Assembly (NCBI GenBank): GCA_023381945.1
Contig: JAMCQY010000258.1
Coordinates: 1-7,917, forward strand
DNA: 7,917 nt
Source of the DNA: Deltaproteobacteria bacterium
GTDB taxonomy: Bacteria; Desulfobacterota; Desulfobaccia; Desulfobaccales; 0-14-0-80-60-11
Reading direction: 5' to 3'
The notes beneath the pieces were generated by a model. The model did no database searches, was not told the DNA's origin, and saw nothing but the letters and a program-made list of their open reading frames with translations. Made by a program: the position numbers and the translations under genes. Each line of letters starts with the position of its first letter. Position 1 is the first letter of the stretch. This document shows, piece after piece, positions 5,397-7,917 of this stretch.

Positions 5397-6806
5397 TTAC
5401 CCCAGCACTACCTGCAAGGCCGCCTTCAGGACCGGCAGATCATCCGGCGGGAGGGTGCGCATATCCAACAGCAATTGATCCTGTTCGATGCGGGCGATGA
5501 CGGGCGGGTCGGCCTGGCGCAGGCGGGCCTCTAGTTGCTGCGGCGATAAAGGCGGCGCGGTGAGGGCCAGGGCGCGGCTGGGCAGGCTCACCTGGGGCAA
5601 CGCCCCGCCGCCGACCCGGCCGATGCTGTCCACCACCCGGACCTGGATTCCCTCCCCCAGGGCGCGGCGCAGGCTGCGGGCCAGGGCCTTGGCCTGACGG
5701 TCCAACTCATTGAGGGGGCGGCTCAACATCCGCAGGGTGGGAATGGCCTCCATGGGGCCAGGCTCATCCAGATAGAGGCGCAAAGTGGCCTCCAGGCCCG
5801 CCAGGGTGAGTTTGTCGGGGCGCAGGGCCCGGGTGAGGGGATGGCGGCGCAGGCGGCTGACCACTTCCCGGGAGCCCAGGGCCAGGCCAGCCTGAGGACC
5901 GCCCAGGAGCTTGTCGCCGGAGAACAGCACCAGATCGGCGCCGGCCTTGATGGTTTCCTGGACGGTGGGTTCCCGCTCAATGCCGTAACGGCTCAGGTCC
6001 ACCAGGCAGCCGCTGCCGAGATCTTCTACTACTAAAAGATTATAGCGCCGGCCCAAGGCCACCAAATCGGGCAGCGAGACCTCGGAGGTAAAACCGGTGA
6101 TGCGGAAGTTGCTGGGGTGGACTTTAAGAAGCACGGCGGTCTCATCGCCGATGGCCTGCTCATAGTCCCGCAGGTGGGTCTTGTTAGTGGCGCCTACTTC
6201 CCGCATGCGGGCGCCGCTCACCGCCATGATTTCAGGCAGCCTAAAGGAGCCGCCGATCTCCACCAGTTGGCCGCGGGAGATGATGACCTCCTTGCCCTGG
6301 GCCAGGGCGGTGAGCGCCAACAGCACCGCACCGGCATTGTTATTCAAGACCAGGGCGGCTTCGCAATCGGTAATTTCCTTGAGCAACCCCTCCAGATGAT
6401 CGTGGCGGGAGCCCCGTTCGCCTTTGGCCAGGTCGTATTCCAGGGTGCTGTAGCAGGCTCCCACCTCCTGGATTTGGGCCAGGGCGGCCGCGGCCAGGGG
6501 GGAGCGCCCCAGGTTGGTGTGGATCACCACGCCGGTGGCGTTGATCACCCGGCGAATCGAGGGGTAAGCCGCGGCTTGCAAGGCTTTTAGAATTTGTTGG
6601 AGCAAATCTTCCTGATCAAGTTCCAGGGGCAGTTGAGCGAGGGGCGCGTTGGCAAGCCGCTCTCTGATGTCTGCCAGGGTGCGTCGCACCTGCGCCGCGG
6701 CCAAAGCCCGGGGCAGGGGAGTAACCGCCGGCAGCAGGGCAGGGTGGCGCAACAGTTCATCCACCTGGGGAAGTTGGCGCAGCAAATGGGCGCGGGCCGG
6801 GTCCAT
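5397..6806 (-). CDS. selA: L-seryl-tRNA(Sec) selenium transferase
   Basis: 469 aa from the ATG at 6806, similar to the E. coli enzyme (463 aa). SelA is a PLP enzyme that converts seryl-tRNA(Sec) to selenocysteyl-tRNA(Sec) using selenophosphate. Features seen: N-terminal LLRQLPQVDELL, VINATGVVIHTNLGRSPL (about residues 87-104), TLEYDLAKGERGSRHDHLE, NNNAGAVLLAL, SRGQLVEIGGSFRLPEIM, GATNKTHLRDY, VHPSNFRITGFT, DLGSGCLVDLS, and the PLP-lysine motif FSGDKLLGGPQAG with the lysine at about residue 299. A GTG 30 nt further upstream (6836) gives a 10-residue extension, but it overlaps the promoter -10 region, whereas the ATG at 6806 has AAAGGAG 6 nt upstream. selB, selC and selD are not in the window. 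Presence of selA implies that the organism makes selenoproteins. Confidence 0.97.
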   Translation of the reverse strand: MDPARAHLLRQLPQVDELLRHPALLPAVTPLPRALAAAQVRRTLADIRERLANAPLAQLPLELDQEDLLQQILKALQAAAYPSIRRVINATGVVIHTNLGRSPLAAAALAQIQEVGACYSTLEYDLAKGERGSRHDHLEGLLKEITDCEAALVLNNNAGAVLLALTALAQGKEVIISRGQLVEIGGSFRLPEIMAVSGARMREVGATNKTHLRDYEQAIGDETAVLLKVHPSNFRITGFTSEVSLPDLVALGRRYNLLVVEDLGSGCLVDLSRYGIEREPTVQETIKAGADLVLFSGDKLLGGPQAGLALGSREVVSRLRRHPLTRALRPDKLTLAGLEATLRLYLDEPGPMEAIPTLRMLSRPLNELDRQAKALARSLRRALGEGIQVRVVDSIGRVGGGALPQVSLPSRALALTAPPLSPQQLEARLRQADPPVIARIEQDQLLLDMRTLPPDDLPVLKAALQVVLG

Positions 6807-6826
6807 GATTCGCTCCTTTATCAAGA

Positions 6827-6855
6827 AATATGCCACTGCGATATAAGTCTGTCAA
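6827..6855 (-). promoter_or_regulatory. selA promoter
   Basis: On the - strand a perfect TTGACA (6855-6850), 17 nt spacer, then CATATT (6832-6827, 4 of 6). Transcription would begin close to 6820, about 15 nt before the start codon at 6806 and just ahead of its AAAGGAG ribosome site (6819-6813). This placement argues against use of the upstream GTG at 6836. Confidence 0.6.
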
Positions 6856-6913
6856 ATGAAAGAAAAACAAAGAGAAGGCGAAAAGGAAAAGGCAGGGTGC
6901 TTTCCATGAACCA

Positions 6914-6941
6914 CCGGTAGCGCAGGCTTTCAGCCTGTAAA
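6914..6941 (+). repeat. REP-like 28-nt hairpin element, copy 1
   Basis: CCGGTAGCG is followed by CAGGCT, a TTC loop, AGCCTG and TAAA, forming a 6-bp hairpin (6923-6937). An inverted second copy lies at 7656-7683 with 22 of 28 bases identical. One stem pair differs by compensatory change (T-A here, C-G there), which supports selection or mechanistic need for the hairpin. It lies in the gene-free stretch 6837-7285. Confidence 0.6.
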
Positions 6942-6945
6942 TGGA

Positions 6946-6987
6946 GGGCAGTCGCCCCCGCCTGCAATAAACAGCCGCTGGCGGCTG
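6946..6987. repeat. two further small palindromes next to the REP-like element
   Basis: GGGC AGTC GCCC (6946-6957) and CAGCCG CTGG CGGCTG (6972-6987) follow the 6914-6941 hairpin at 8 and 14 nt spacing. Together they make a row of three stem-loops of the kind seen in REP/BIME-type intergenic mosaics. No gene overlaps them. Confidence 0.4.
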
Positions 6988-7022
6988 GTTTCCTTTTAAC
7001 CATAGAAATTTTTGGCGGCCAC

Positions 7023-7051
7023 TTGGCAGGACATTCAAATTAAACTAATAT
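7023..7051 (+). promoter_or_regulatory. possible orphan promoter
   Basis: TTGGCA (7023-7028) is separated by 17 nt from TAATAT (7046-7051). It would start an RNA near 7058, directly in front of a terminator hairpin at 7063-7100, with no gene between. It may be chance in an AT-rich stretch, or drive a short untranslated RNA. Confidence 0.3.
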
Positions 7052-7062
7052 ATACAGATAAT

Positions 7063-7100
7063 AAAGCCCAACGGCGAAACCCGCACCGCTGGGTTTTTTT
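7063..7100 (+). terminator. intrinsic terminator upstream of the tRNA operon
   Basis: AAAGCCCA (7063-7070) pairs with TGGGTTTT (7090-7097, one G-T), then an A/C mismatch, then CGG/CCG (7072-7074 with 7086-7088). Seven T in a row (7094-7100) follow the GC part. No + strand gene precedes it, so it either insulates the tRNA operon from read-through or ends a short RNA from the promoter at 7023-7051. Confidence 0.6.
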
Positions 7101-7102
7101 AT

Positions 7103-7195
7103 GGGTGCTTAGAAGGTGACCGCGGGAATTAAATGATTATGTTAAATAGATGGGGAAAAAGGCGAAATCGCGGGCAGATGCACCTGGTTTTTTTT
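7103..7195 (+). other. gene-free stretch with long-range pairing and an 8-T run
   Basis: GGGTGC (7103-7108) or AGGTG (7114-7118) can pair with the segment at 7180-7185 (GCACCT), and CCGCG (7120-7124) with CGCGG (7170-7174). A run of eight T (7188-7195) follows. It could be a second, weak terminator or the end of a small RNA. No convincing reading frame starts here; the frame from 7150 runs through the tRNA genes and is spurious. Confidence 0.25.
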
Positions 7196-7206
7196 CCATA
7201 AGACTA

Positions 7207-7235
7207 TTGACAAAGAATAGCAAGCCTAATAAACT
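7207..7235 (+). promoter_or_regulatory. promoter of the tRNA-tuf operon
   Basis: A perfect TTGACA (7207-7212), a 17-nt spacer, and TAAACT (7230-7235, 4 of 6). Transcription would begin near 7242, about 44 nt before the first tRNA. It is the only good promoter between the terminator at 7063-7100 and the tRNA cluster. Confidence 0.65.
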
Positions 7236-7285
7236 TATAAAGTTAAAATTCGGGCAGTTCTGGCCTATGGTATGGGACTTGCGAG

Positions 7286-7360
7286 GCTGGCGTAGCTCAA
7301 TGGTAGAGCGGCTGATTTGTAATCAGCAGGTTGCGGGTTCGAGTCCCATCGCCAGCTCCA
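7286..7360 (+). tRNA. tRNA-Thr(UGU)
   Basis: Acceptor GCTGGCG/CGCCAGC, D stem GCTC/GAGC, anticodon stem GCTGA/TCAGC with loop TTTGTAA and anticodon TGT (7318-7320), T loop TTCGAGT, discriminator T, CCA encoded. The T stem GCGGG/CCCAT (7333-7337 with 7345-7349) has a G-U pair at 49-65 and a C-A mismatch at 50-64. It is the first gene of a four-tRNA cluster that leads into tuf, in the position of thrU in E. coli. Confidence 0.97.
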
Positions 7361-7383
7361 GGCAGGGTTATAGTAGTGAAACC

Positions 7384-7468
7384 GGAGAGGTACCCGAGTG
7401 GCCAAAGGGGACGGGCTGTAAACCCGTTGGCGTAGCCTACGGAGGTTCGAATCCTCCCCTCTCCACCA
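7384..7468 (+). tRNA. tRNA-Tyr(GUA)
   Basis: Acceptor GGAGAGG/CCTCTCC, anticodon stem ACGGG/CCCGT with loop CTGTAAA and anticodon GTA (7418-7420), the long variable arm of class II tRNAs (about 7428-7440), T loop TTCGAAT, discriminator A, CCA encoded. 23 nt after the preceding tRNA; corresponds to tyrU in the E. coli operon. Confidence 0.97.
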
Positions 7469-7483
7469 TGTTACCCTCAGGAA

Positions 7484-7559
7484 GCGGGAATAGCTCAATG
7501 GCCAGAGCGTCAGCCTTCCAAGCTGAGGGTTGCGGGTTCGAGTCCCGTTTCCCGCTCCA
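7484..7559 (+). tRNA. tRNA-Gly(UCC)
   Basis: Acceptor GCGGGAA/TTCCCGC, anticodon stem TCAGC/GCTGA with loop CTTCCAA and anticodon TCC (7517-7519), T stem GCGGG/CCCGT, discriminator T, CCA encoded. 15 nt after tRNA-Tyr; corresponds to glyT in the E. coli operon. Confidence 0.97.
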
Positions 7560-7569
7560 ACGACAACAG

Positions 7570-7646
7570 GCCCACGTAGCTCAGTAGGTAGAGCACATCC
7601 TTGGTAAGGATGAGGTTCACCGGTTCGATCCCGGTCGTGGGCTCCA
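7570..7646 (+). tRNA. tRNA-Thr(GGU)
   Basis: Acceptor GCCCACG/CGTGGGC, anticodon stem CATCC/GGATG with loop TTGGTAA and anticodon GGT (7603-7605), T stem ACCGG/CCGGT, discriminator T, CCA encoded. 10 nt after tRNA-Gly; corresponds to thrT in the E. coli operon. Confidence 0.97.
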
Positions 7647-7655
7647 TTTTAAAGG

Positions 7656-7683
7656 TTCACAGGCCAGAGGCCTGCGCTACTGG
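7656..7683 (-). repeat. REP-like 28-nt hairpin element, copy 2 (inverted)
   Basis: On the - strand it reads CCAGTAGCG, CAGGCC, loop TCT, GGCCTG, TGAA, matching copy 1 at 6914-6941 in 22 of 28 bases with the same layout and one compensatory stem change. It begins 10 nt after tRNA-Thr(GGU), inside the transcribed leader of tuf. Directly after it the sequence has two copies of AGTAGCCGG/GGTAGCCGG (7682-7690 and 7696-7704). Confidence 0.6.
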
Positions 7684-7735
7684 TAGCCGGTAGTCAGTAG
7701 CCGGTTGGTTAAGGCTGTGGCAGGAAAAGTCGAGC

Positions 7736-7770
7736 GTTACCCCAGCCCGGGAGTCCGGGTCAGGGGTAAT
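7736..7770 (+). promoter_or_regulatory. strong stem-loop in the tuf leader
   Basis: GTTACCCC (7736-7743) pairs with GGGGTAAT (7763-7770) over 8 positions including one G-T, and CCCGG (7746-7750) pairs with CCGGG (7755-7759) around a GAGT loop, with a small internal loop between them. It ends 9 nt before the GGAG ribosome site of tuf (7780-7783). It could be an RNase processing site separating tRNAs from the tuf mRNA, a partial attenuator (followed by ATATTTCTT) or an mRNA stabiliser. Confidence 0.55.
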
Positions 7771-7790
7771 ATATTTCTTGGAGAATAGCG

Positions 7791-7917
7791 ATGGCCAAAA
7801 AGAAGTTTGAGCGCAAGAAGCCGCACGTGAACGTAGGGACGATCGGTCACATCGACCATGGCAAGACCACCTTGACCGCGGCCATTACCAAGCATTTGGC
7901 GAAGAAGGGACTGGCCT
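7791..7917 (+). CDS. tuf: elongation factor Tu, 5' part
   Basis: The first 42 codons of EF-Tu are present and the gene continues beyond the window. The start ATG at 7791 has GGAG (7780-7783) 7 nt upstream. The N-terminus ([20 protein letters not shown]) continues [12 protein letters not shown] and contains the G1 P-loop [10 protein letters not shown]-Tu is the GTPase that carries aminoacyl-tRNA to the ribosome. The gene follows four tRNA genes in the arrangement of tufB in E. coli, so it is probably co-transcribed with them. Confidence 0.98.
   Translation, partial: MAKKKFERKKPHVNVGTIGHIDHGKTTLTAAITKHLAKKGLA

Noticed and set aside
6117..6590. 157-aa + strand frame opposite selA
   Set aside because: Antisense of conserved SelA motifs; no ribosome site and low-complexity Gly/Gln/His-rich product.
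6807..6836. GTG start of selA at 6836, adding 10 residues
   Set aside because: It lies next to the -10 box of the likely promoter and has no ribosome site. The ATG at 6806 has AAAGGAG at 6 nt.
7023..7037. Sigma-54 promoter (TGGCAGGACATTCAA)
   Set aside because: The -24 part fits but the invariant GC of the -12 part is missing.
7150..7587. 145-aa frame across the tRNA genes, and the - strand frame 7265-7498
   Set aside because: Both run through perfect tRNA genes. The peptides containing GSSPIASSRQG and WRWDSNPQPADYKSAALP are the well-known false translations of tRNA sequence.
1..7917. CRISPR array, insertion sequence or prophage
   Set aside because: No regularly spaced direct repeats, transposase, integrase or phage-type gene was seen.

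Overview
The window looks like a piece of a chromosome from a GC-rich (roughly 55-60% by eye) Gram-negative anaerobe, most likely a deltaproteobacterium in the broad sense (Desulfobacterota, Desulfobacca/Syntrophobacter-like). This placement is an inference from the style of the proteins, the presence of SelA, the tRNA-tuf operon order and the intergenic hairpin repeats. It was not tested by any search.

Left part (about 138-3034, + strand) is a magnesium-homeostasis operon. A strong sigma-70-type promoter (138-166) leads directly into an M-box (ykoK-type) Mg2+ riboswitch (about 171-337). Its expression platform ends in an intrinsic terminator (360-390) with a competing antiterminator. Two genes follow, 8 nt apart. 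The first (498-1790) is a soluble protein made of two PRC-barrel-like modules, an MgtE N-terminal domain and a CBS pair, that is, the cytosolic sensor of an MgtE channel without the channel. The second (1799-3034) is an NRAMP/SLC11-like membrane transporter whose metal-site motifs differ from those of Mn/Fe NRAMPs and fit the NRMT (NRAMP-related Mg2+ transporter) idea. The simplest reading is that low Mg2+ opens expression of an Mg2+ importer together with a separate Mg2+-sensing partner. This is the most interesting part of the window.

Middle part: a TIGR01777/YfcH-type SDR-like NAD(P)-binding protein (3257-4162, +) converges on a plant-type O-methyltransferase (4241-5257, -), with a long terminator-like inverted repeat between them. 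Upstream of the methyltransferase, also on the - strand, is selA (5397-6806), the PLP enzyme of selenocysteine-tRNA synthesis, with its own promoter and a palindrome directly behind its stop codon. A short - strand reading frame (3083-3214) with a hairpin behind it is a weak candidate small gene.

Right part: a 449-nt gene-free stretch (6837-7285) with three small palindromes, a REP-like 28-nt element, an orphan promoter/terminator pair and the promoter of the next operon. The operon that follows is tRNA-Thr(UGU), tRNA-Tyr(GUA), tRNA-Gly(UCC), tRNA-Thr(GGU), then the start of an EF-Tu gene that runs off the window. This is the same order as the thrU-tyrU-glyT-thrT-tufB operon of Escherichia coli. 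A second, inverted copy of the 28-nt element and a strong stem-loop lie in the leader between the last tRNA and tuf.
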